Below, piece after piece: positions 55,701 to 64,000 of a stretch of 64,000 bases of DNA. The notes beneath the pieces are model-generated. The model worked only from the letters and a program-made list of their open reading frames with translations, was not told the DNA's origin and did no database searches. The stretch lies in contig NC_068939.1 in assembly GCF_016801865.2 (NCBI RefSeq), forward strand, positions 42,137,114 to 42,201,113, in the 5' to 3' direction. A program made the translations under genes and the position numbers. The stretch comes from Culex pipiens pallens. Lineage: Eukaryota > Arthropoda > Insecta > Diptera > Culicidae. How positions within the stretch are numbered: position 1 is the stretch's first letter; the number at the start of each line of letters is the position of its first letter.

Positions 55701-58555
55701 GGGACTAGTCCACCGATGTGTGGTAATGTTCTGGGTGTTCTGTATCGTCCCGGGAGTTACGAACGATGGGTCTACCGCCGTAACAAGATAGAGGTCGGAG
55801 GTTTGTTAACTCAGATCATATCCAGATAGCCTCAGGGAGGTTCAGGGACTAGTCAACCGATGTGTGGTAATGTTCTGGGTCTCTTGTAGAGTACCGGGAG
55901 TTACGGACGATGGGTCTACCGCCGTAACAAGATAGAGGTCAAAGGTTTTTGACCTCAGATCATATCCAGATAACCTCTGGGAGGTTCAGGGACTAGTCAA
56001 CCGATGTGTGGTAATGTTCTGGGTCTCTTGTAGAGTACCGGGAGTTACGGACGATGGGTCTACCGCCGTAACAAGATAGAGGTCAAAGGTTTTTGACCTC
56101 AGATCATATCCAGATAACCTCTGGGAGGTTCAGGGACTAGTCAACCGATGTGTGGTAATGTTCTGGGTCTCTTGTAGAGTACCGGGAGTTACGGCCGATG
56201 GGTCTACCGCCGTAACAAGATAGAGGTCGGAGGTTTGTTAACTCAGATCATATCCAGATAGCCTCAGGGAGGTTCAGGGACTAGTCCACCGATATGTGGT
56301 GATGTTCTGGGTGTTCTGTATCGTCCCGGGAGTTACGAACGATGGGTCTACCGCCGTAACAAGATAGAGGTCGGAGGTTTGTTAACTCAGATCATATCCA
56401 GATAGCCTCAGGGAGGTTCAGGGACTAGTCAACCGATGTGTGGTAATGTTCTGGGTCTCTTGTAGAGTACCGGGAGTTACGGACGATGGGTCTACCGCCG
56501 TAACAAGATAGAGGTCAAAGGTTTTTGACCTCAGATCATATCCAGATAACCTCTGGGAGGTTCAGGGACTAGTCAACCGATGTGTGGTAATGTTCTAGGT
56601 CTTCTGTAGAGTCCCGGGAGTTAAGGCCGATGGGTCTACCGCCGTAACAAGATAGAGGTCAAAGGTTTTTGACCTCAGATCATATCCAGATAACCTCTGG
56701 GAGGTTCAGGGACTAGTCTATCGATGTGTGGTGATGTTCTGGGTCTCCTGTAGAGTCCCGGGAGTTACGGCCGATGGGTCTACCGCCGTAACAAGATAGA
56801 GGTCGGAGGTTTGTTAACTCAGATCATATCCAGATAGCCTCAGGGAGGTTCAGGGACTAGTCTACCGATGTGTGTAAATGTTCTGGGTCTCTTGTAGAGT
56901 ACCGGGAGTTACGGACGATGGGTCTACCGCCGTAACAAGATAGAGGTCGGAGGTTTGTTAACTCAGATCATATCCAGATAGCCTCAGGGAGGTTCAGGGA
57001 CTAGTCCACCGATATGTGGTGATGTTCTGGGTGTTCTGTATCGTCCCGGGAGTTACGAACGATGGGTCTACCGCCGTAACAAGATAGAGGTCGGAGGTTT
57101 GTTAACTCAGATCATATCCAGATAGCCTCAGGGAGGTTCAGGGACTAGTCAACCGATGTGTGGTAATGTTCTGGGTCTCTTGTAGAGTACCGGGAGTTAC
57201 GGACGATGGGTCTACCGCCGTAACAAGATAGAGGTCAAAGGTTTTTGACCTCAGATCATATCCAGATAACCTCTGGGAGGTTCAGGGACTAGTCAACCGA
57301 TGTGTGGTAATGTTCTAGGTCTTCTGTAGAGTCCCGGGAGTTAAGGCCGATGGGTCTACCGCCGTAACAAGATAGAGGTCAAAGGTTTTTGACCTCAGAT
57401 CATATCCAGATAACCTCTGGGAGGTTCAGGGACTAGTCTATCGATGTGTGGTGATGTTCTGGGTCTCCTGTAGAGTCCCGGGAGTTACGGCCGATGGGTC
57501 TACCGCCGTAACAAGATAGAGGTCGGAGGTTTGTTAACTCAGATCATATCCAGATAGCCTCAGGGAGGTTCAGGGACTAGTCAACCGATGTGTGGTAATG
57601 TTCTGGGTCTCTTGTAGAGTACCGGGAGTTACGGACGATGGGTCTACCGCCATAACAAGATAGAGGTCGGAGGTTTTTGACCTCAGATCATATCCAGATA
57701 GCCTCAGGGAGGTTCAGGGACTAGTCTACCGATGTGTGGTGATGTTCTGGGTCTCCTGTAGAGTCCCGGGAGTTACGGCCGATGGGTCTACCGCCGTAAC
57801 AAGATAGAGGTCGGAGGTTTGTTAACTCAGATCATATCCAGATAGCCTCAGGGAGGTTCAGGGACTAGTCAACCGATGTGTGGTAATGTTCTGGGTCTCT
57901 TGTAGAGTACCGGGAGTTACGGACGATGGGTCTACCGCCGTAACAAGATAGAGGTCAAAGGTTTTTGACCTCAGATCATATCCAGATAACCTCTGGGAGG
58001 TTCAGGGACTAGTCTATCGATGTGTGGTGATGTTCTGGGTCTCCTGTAGAGTCCCGGGAGTTACGGCCGATGGGTCTACCGCCGTAACAAGATATAGATT
58101 GGAGGTTTTTGACCTCAGATCATATCCAAATAGCCACAGGGAGGTTCAGAAACTAGTCTACCGATGTGTGTAAATGTTCTGGGTCTCTTGTAGAGTACCG
58201 GGAGTTACGGACGATGGGTCTACCGCCATAACAAGATAGAGGTCGGAGGTTTTTGACCTCAGATCATATCCAGATAGCCTCAGGGAGGTTCAGGGACTAG
58301 TCTACCGATGTGTGGTGATGTTCTGGGTCTCCTGTAGAGTCCTGGGAGTTACGGCCGTTGGGTCTACCGTCGCAACAAGATAAAGGTCGGAGGTTTTTGA
58401 CCTCAGATCATATCCAGATAGCCTCAGGGAGGTTCAGGGACTAGTCCACCGATGTGTGGTGATGTTCTGGGTCTCCTGTAGAGTCCCGGGAGTTATGGCC
58501 GTTGAGTCTACCGCCGTAACTAGATAGAGGTCGGAGGTTTTTGACCTCAGATCGG
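52773..58555 (+). repeat. 144-bp satellite array, ~40 units
   Basis: Each unit carries CTCAGATCATATCCAGATAG, GGGAGGTTCAGGGACTAGTC, GGGAGTTACGG and GATGGGTCTACCGCCGTAAC. The period is 144 (for example 52921 to 53065). Some units have GAGGTCAAAGGTTTTTGACC, a 9-bp stem with a 4-base loop; others have GTTTGTTAACTC there. Higher-order copies exist: 53035-54050 recurs essentially unchanged at 54475-55490 (offset 1440, 10 units), and 56200-56860 at 56920-57580 (offset 720, 5 units). Confidence 0.95.
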
Positions 58556-59412
58556 TAGACAAGTCCCTGAACTTCTTTGAGACTATCTGGATATGATCTG
58601 AACTTCTTTGAGACTATCTGGATATGATCTGAGGTCAAAAACCTCCGACCTCTATCTTGTTACGGCGGTAGACCCATCGGCCGTAACTCCCGGGACTCTA
58701 CAGAATACCCAGAACATCACCACACATCGGTGGACTAGTCCCTGAACCTCCCTGAGACTATCTGGATATGATCTGTGGTCAAAAACCTCCGACATCTATC
58801 TTGTTACGGCGGTAGACCAATCGTCCGTAACTCCTGGGACCACCACATTCTGGAAGACTAGTCCCTGAACTACCCTGAGGCTATCCGGATATGTTGTGAT
58901 GTCAAAAATTACCGACCTCTGCCTTTTAACGACGGTACATCTTCTGGCCGTAACTTCCAGAACTCTACAGATGACTTAGAACCTCCAATCTATATCTTGT
59001 TACGGTGGTAGACCCATCGTCCGTAACTTCCGGGACTCTACAGGAGACCCAGAACATCCACACACATCGGTAGACTAGTCCCTGAACCTCCCAGAGGCTA
59101 TCCGGATATAATCTGAGGTCAAAAACCACTGACCTCTATCTTGTTACGGCGGTAGACCCATCGGCCGTAACTCCCGGGACTCTACAGGAGACCAAGAACA
59201 TCACCACACATCGGTAGACTAGTCCTTGAACCTCCCTGAGGCTATCTGGATATGATCTGAGGTCAAAAACCTCCGACCTCTATCTTGTTACGGCGGTAGA
59301 CCCATCGGCCGTAACTCCCGGGACTCTACAGAAGACCCAGAACATCACCACATATCGGTAGACTAGTCCCTGAACCTCCCTGAGGCTATCCGGATATGAT
59401 CTGAGGTCAAAA
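58556..59412 (-). repeat. Inverted part of the 144-bp satellite, ~6 units
   Basis: After a switch at about 58550-58565 the units run on the minus strand. The junction has a short duplication (GAACTTCTTTGAGACTATCT appears twice, about 58571 and 58601). These units are more diverged, with deletions around 58835-58985, than the plus-strand block. Confidence 0.9.
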
Positions 59413-59705
59413 ACCACAGTCACAATCGCCTACCTCATACTTGTACGGCGGTGAACACATAGGCCTTAACTTGAGGATGTTTCGGATGACCTAGAACATC
59501 GTAAACCTTGTAAATTTGGTGTAGCGGTATAGCTGACTTCATAACGATTCCAAAACACTATAAACTTGTATAGTTAAGATGATTTTTTATAAAAATATAG
59601 GCCATGTCTCCCATATAGCCAAAATCCCATAAGTCCTGTACCTCGCATATGCGTGCTTCGCATAAGAAACCCCCATATGAGTTGCATATGCGAGGTTTAA
59701 CTGTA

Positions 59706-60848
59706 TGTATTCAAATTTGGACACACGTTATATTGAAAAAAGTGAGCTTGAAAATGTTTGCATTTTTTGACATCAACAAAAATATACGTATTGCAGAATA
59801 CATAATTGGAATAATTGTTCCATAAGTTCTAACCAAACGTTAAAAAATCCCTAATCCTTATTTCAAATTTGTCGATTCTCACTTTATAATACAAATTTTA
59901 AGCAAAAAGCTTATTTTGAATAAAACAATAACAAAGCATTGACCAACAAAAATACGTATTTTTCTGTTTTTTTTTGTGATCTTAATGGAATAGTTATTGA
60001 TGAATTCAAAGCAGAGATGAATATTTTTCCAAAATAATTATTTCCACACACAAAACTAGCTGTAATTCAACGATTTATAAAAACATTTTTTTTAAACTCA
60101 GATCAAATCAGGTCGCAGATGAGAATTCATCGTGAACTGTTCAATCGTGATTTTAGCATAATTAAAGTAAACTAGCAATGAAAATCAAATTTATTCGGTC
60201 AAATAATTTTGATTTTCATTGTCTAAGTACCAAGGGAAACCACCAAGAAAGCTGATGATGAGCACACAGAAAAATCACCTTCCTTAGGACAGTGGAACTT
60301 ACAAACAGCACCGGAAAACCCCTCGAAATCTACTTTTCTCTGAAGATGCCGCTGGCCATCGCCACCACACCGACAGCTCGAGTTTATTAAATATTCAGTT
60401 TACGCGCCCAAATCCTGCGTGTAAACAGTAATCAAAATTGAAATATCTATCTAAACGCATTATTATTTCTGCATAAACAAATTGGCAGTTTATTGAATTT
60501 GAGGCGAAAATGTTGCGAAATGCTTTTCCTTCGGGGCGCACCAAAGTGTGTAAATTACGTGGTCGGTTCATCCCCTTGTTTAGATTGGCTAATCGCAGCC
60601 AAAGTCTGGTCGGGACATGGCAGCGGGGGGCCACCGCAGTCGTAGTTCGAGCTTAAGTCGGTTACTAAGCTAATTTGTAGGTGAGGCGTAACCGGATTGT
60701 GCGTGCACATTTCGCGATGAAACATCGAGGTCAATGTAATAGATTTTAAACATCTTAGATCTGGAACTTGCCTCCGACTTTGTTTACGTTCGCCGTGTTA
60801 ATTACCGTCTACACGATGCTTTCAACCAACTTTGATATTGGTAATAAC
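59706..60848. other. Unassigned; GC-richer patch 60280-60720
   Basis: AT-rich to about 60240. 60395-60634 is open on the minus strand (79 codons) without a recognisable domain. No RNA boxes or terminal repeats are seen. Confidence 0.35.
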
Positions 60849-61145
60849 CCGAGCAGACGGAAATAACTTGGGAAGGTCAGTTTTTGATATTGTGAGAAGA
60901 TCAAAATCCGTTATTGGGATGATCGGATTAGTTGTTAAAATAACAAATTTCCATAACAAAGATTTGTTCGCAAAATAACTCAAATTGTTATTGCTCTGTT
61001 ATTTCAATAACATACTAATAACATAGAATCCAGAACAATAGAATAACAAGGTTTGTTATTCTGACCGGTGGATGGGGAGCACCAAAATAACAAAAACTGT
61101 TATTTATATGGATTGATTGCATAACAAAAATTGTTATTATTTTAT
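60849..61145. mobile_element. CCGAGCAGACGG-type repeat, second copy
   Basis: It starts CCCGAGCAGACGGAAATAAC and follows 13018-13340 closely (GGGAAGGTCAGTTTTTGATA, then many ATAACAA/TTGTTAT pairs). The right boundary is unclear. Confidence 0.7.
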
Positions 61146-61949
61146 CAAATAGAAATCTGAATCTGATAAAAAAAATATCAAAATTGTAACAGAAAAAATA
61201 ATGCTTTTCATGCTGATATCAAAATATGATTTGAAAAAGGTATCTTTGATACACAACTCGCAATTTTTTTCATTGATTTTTAACTGTTTAGTGTGTTGGT
61301 TAAAGGCTTAAAACTGTGCTGACTTACCGTCAAATTTTACTTTTTTTGAGTGGATTTGTTGGTCCTAGTTGCTGTTCAACCTAAAAATTAATAAAAATGA
61401 TCACAAAGTGTCATATTCTTTCAAAAGAAAACAATTAATGCACTTATCTAAAGATGCTCGTGTTGGTGATATTCATCTCCACAGATAAAATCTGATAACC
61501 GCTTTTCTGAAAAAAGTTGAAAATAATTATTAATCATTTGAAAACAACCTACTCTCTTCCTGCATATCTTGCACGGAACTAGCGCTGTCTTAAGTCGTTT
61601 GATTGTCCTGTTTGCTGAACTTTCTGTTGGAATGTTCTGGACGCGTAGTAGTTCGGTGAATTGTGAAACTATTCCGCATGTGTGCATGATATAACTCTAA
61701 CTCACTAGACAAACCAGAGGTCCAACATATTTTAATTAGTTCAACTGACTAAGACTGCTGCCATAAAAAAAAACAAAAGAGCGTTTCAAAATGATATTAT
61801 TAATGATATATTAATCGATTGTCTCATAATAAATTATTAAATTTTCCTTGCGGCTTGATTCTGAGTTCGCTGCAAATAAGTTCGTCAGCAAAAAAAGATC
61901 CCCTAAGTCTCACACAACCTACATCAAGTCCTGCACCACTCACCACAAC
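61146..61949. other. AT-rich spacer, nothing firm
   Basis: A 79-codon minus frame (61448-61687) reads LKTALVPCKICRKRVGCF, with a single CxxC and no recognised fold. Nothing else is supported. Confidence 0.35.
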
Positions 61950-63105
61950 GGTTTCGACGGGCTCGGTTCCTTCGAGGAACCATCCTGATTGTTCATGTGA
62001 TGCTGCTGCTGAGGCGAATGCTGCTTCTTGCAGTAACGCGCCGTCGACCTGGACGCCCCTCCGAAAAACTGTCCACTGCGCCGCTCACGCCATACGTGAC
62101 AGCCTAGTGACCTTCACCGGTTTGGGACTTTTTTGACGGCCGCCTTGGACATCTGGCGTTATTACGCGTGCTGTTTATACCGCCGGTAGTAGTTCTGGAC
62201 GACGACGGCCGCCGATCGCACCTTGTCCTGCTCCTTAATGCGACTCTTGCGCCCCTTGTACGACTTCTGAATGCACTTGGCCGCTTCGTACAGCACGCGA
62301 TACTCACGATCTGCGGAGCGAGTTTAAAAAAAGTTAAGCTTATGTCAAGGGTGATCAAGATGTTACTTACCGGTCAGTTTGAGGTTATAAAAGTCCTTTT
62401 TGAACGTGTTTGCGCCTGTCTGCAGGAACCCGATAAAGACCTGCGTCGTTGGCGGAGAATCCGAGAACATGACGGAAGCATCCTGTGGGATTGAGTGGCT
62501 CGCCGCCGATGGCAACGGACTTAACGAACCGTCATCGTGGTACCTGAAATTAAACTATTGAACTCACTGTAACTTTTCAAATAATATTGGAACCTACCGG
62601 TAGTTGTGATCGCTAAACTCAAAGTTAAACTACTCAAACTGGGACGACGGCAGCGAGTACAGCATCGGTTCCATGCAATAATCCAATTCCGGTCGAGTCC
62701 TTGCTAATAAATTTCAGTATGGGAATGCCCAGCGATATGATTTCCTCAGATTCGTTCTAAAACCAAAAAATATAATAAAAAAATAGATCATTTCTAGCAA
62801 AACAACTTGCAGAACATTGTAATTGGGCCAATATCGAAGTTTACACAGTGTCTATCCTGCTCGTTCCTAATGTAAACATCAACTGACATGAGCAGGATAG
62901 ACGGTACCATTCGACATTGGCCCATTTACATTGTTTTGTTTTTGAGCGTTATCCAATAAGTTCGAAAACTAATAACAATCACTCAAGAGACACAAAACAA
63001 TAGCTTACCTTTCAATCAAAACTCACGATCGGAACGAGAAACTCAGCTTCTGTTGCTTCGGTTGAGGCGGTGGACTGATCCTGCTGTCCAATGAAACGGT
63101 GGGTA
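61950..63105 (-). pseudogene. Broken CAMTA (calmodulin-binding transcription activator) exons
   Basis: Four exon-like blocks on the minus strand join in phase. They are ~63105-63027 (ending TEATEAEFLVPI, donor GTGAGT), 62756-62598 (NESEEIISLGIPIL), 62543-62371 (SVMFSDSPPTTQ, then KKDFYNLKLT) and 62310-~61950. The last reads DREYRVLYEAAKCIQKSYKG, then an IQ-like helix with VVVQNYYRRYKQHA, then a Gln/His-rich tail (HSPQQQHHMNNQDG). IQ motifs following this linker are characteristic of animal CAMTA C-termini. Lesions: a frameshift and TAG in the second block, two TAA codons directly after YKQHA, and further frame breaks. Splice sites are intact, so this is a duplicated genomic copy rather than a retrocopy. 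Confidence 0.75.
62812..62937. repeat. Small foldback repeat, ~126 bp
   Basis: Outer arms ACATTGTAATTGGGCCAATA and CATTGGCCCATTTACATTGT are imperfectly inverted. Inner arms GTCTATCCTGCTC and GAGCAGGATAGAC are perfectly inverted. It lies in what would be an intron of the CAMTA pseudogene. Confidence 0.75.
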
Positions 63106-63673
63106 GGAACTGGCAGGAGGATTCCTCCTCCTGCTAGAGGTTTTTCCACTTTCCTCCGCCGACGATTCAATCACCTCTCGGTGAATGTAAACAAAACACA
63201 CACACAATGGCACGACGGGACAAACAAACACAGCCTACTGCGACAACTCACTCAGCTGCTGCCGCTGCTGCTGTTTATGCGGCGCGCGCAGACTGAATGT
63301 AAACATACGCACACTGTTCGGTGGAATTAAGTAATGTTGTGCGTTATTACTCACATAAAAGTTTTTTTTAAATGTGGCATTCATTTATACTGTTTAAGAA
63401 TAATCGTATGAGCGTAAAAGTGTGTAAGTATATGAAGTTTTTTTTTTCGAAGGTTTATTTTTGGATTGTTAATATTGTTTCTGAAATAGATGTTAATTTC
63501 CTTACTTTTTATATAGTTCAATGTGGCAATGTTAACATTGCATGTATCAAGTTCGTGAAACCCCCCTGACAAACAAAACATACCAAAAATAAACAAAAAT
63601 ATTAATATAATATAGATTTAATCATCATAGACTCACTTGAAAGCCATCTTTGTGATCACTCTTCTCGAACCCA
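63106..63673. other. Unassigned sequence upstream of the CAMTA fragment
   Basis: 63106-63235 may include more of the first visible CAMTA exon (minus frame SAEESGKTSSRRRNPP), but I cannot place it. The rest is AT-rich. Confidence 0.3.
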
Positions 63674-63689
63674 TTTTGGAGTATACTCC
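63674..63689. promoter_or_regulatory. Perfect 16-bp palindrome
   Basis: TTGGAGTATACTCCAA is its own reverse complement. Its position upstream of the possible gene start at 63988 makes a protein-binding site conceivable, but nothing else supports it. Confidence 0.25.
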
Positions 63690-63839
63690 AACATGGGTAA
63701 AAGAATCTGTTTTGTTAACTGTATCTGTAAAATCTGTAAAAGTGTATTAAAATATCTGTAAGAATTTTCAGACATCCCCTCAATCCTACCCTGATTTGAA
63801 GGGACAAGGTGACAGACGTTTGACAGTAAAACAAACTAA

Positions 63840-64000
63840 ATTGAAAAATCTCAATCATCATCCGAATTTTTAAACTCAGATTTACCGGTGGCAAAATAAA
63901 CATTGTCCGCACCAATTTGAGGCAAAACCCCGCCGGAATCTTTAAGAACCTGTTCCGCCTGACCAAGGAAGCTAACCCGCAACCAAGATGCTGTCGGAAA
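63840..64000 (+). other. Possible 5' end of a gene cut by the window edge
   Basis: The last ~110 bases become GC-richer. An ATG in good context (CCAAGATGCTGTCGG, ATG at 63988) opens a frame MLSE that runs off the window. Another frame over 63840-64000 is open without ATG (RQNPAGIFKNLFRLTKEANP) and also looks protein-like. Which is real cannot be decided from here. Confidence 0.25.

Larger units (their letters stand above)
52453..59703. mobile_element. pogo/Tigger-like element expanded by a 144-bp satellite, 7251 bp
   Basis: The termini CAGTCAAACCTCGCATA and TATGCGAGGTTTAACTG are flanked by TA (52451-52452, 59704-59705). A CAG....ACCTCG end with a TA target is typical of pogo/Tigger in the Tc1/mariner superfamily. 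About 320 bp of left arm (52453-52772) is the near-complement of 59413-59703. Within each end, CCTCGCATATGC and GCATATGCGAGG recur, forming subterminal hairpins. The interior is satellite: plus orientation to about 58555, then inverted to about 59412. The arm itself contains a diverged satellite unit (GATGTTCTAGGTC, then CACCGCCGTACAAG, then GGTTTTTGACCTCAG), so the satellite grew from the element. No transposase. Confidence 0.88.

Noticed and set aside
52773..58555. Regularly spaced repeats that could suggest a CRISPR array
   Set aside because: There are no unique spacers. The whole 144-bp unit repeats, in a eukaryotic context with transposon ends outside.

Overview
The window looks like nuclear DNA of an insect, most likely a culicine mosquito such as Culex. 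It is AT-rich and packed with short inverted-repeat DNA transposons (MITEs), tRNA-derived SINEs and minisatellites. The one intact gene belongs to the insect DUF1091 secreted-protein family and has a 61-bp intron. A broken multi-exon copy of an animal transcription factor gene (CAMTA) lies near the right end. Nothing bacterial is present: no operons, rRNA, CRISPR array or convincing functional tRNA. The species call is inference from style and gene content, not from a database match.

Layout. 1-13,000: mostly unrecognised sequence, a (CAAAAAA)n array, a 2-kb foldback element (3151-5122) and several MITEs. 13,000-19,700: nested transposons, with a hAT-type element (13640-16922, 8-bp target duplication) carrying a SINE and a Transib-like MITE, then a ~150-bp minisatellite broken by a second SINE, then a complete hAT MITE (18496-19334). 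19,700-25,540: sparse MITEs, one SINE and GC-richer islands without identifiable genes. 25,540-39,596: a very large palindrome (arms 6.96 and 5.62 kb, spacer 1.47 kb). Each arm carries a TATA-like site near its outer end pointing inward, a 141-bp minisatellite and a nested hAT-like element filled with a near-perfect AAGAATTT octamer satellite (2.0 kb in one arm, 0.68 kb in the other). 39,600-51,500: more foldback elements, including a second Transib-like element with an internal 173-bp tandem repeat (42139-43508), a composite SINE with a 21-bp target duplication (45662-46215) and a palindrome nested in a palindrome (47378-48664).

51,625-52,258 is the intact DUF1091 gene. Just beyond it, 52453-59703 is a pogo/Tigger-like element whose interior has expanded into a ~6.6-kb satellite of 144-bp units with higher-order structure. 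The satellite unit is recognisable as a piece of the element's own inverted-repeat arm. 61,950-63,105 (minus strand) holds CAMTA-like exons with clean splice sites but several disabling lesions. The last ~100 bases may be the 5' end of another gene.

The strongest theme is inverted-repeat transposons turning into tandem satellites. It is seen independently at least three times, with 141-, 144- and 173-bp units. The long palindrome with inward-facing promoter-like sites could make long double-stranded RNA, but that is inference.
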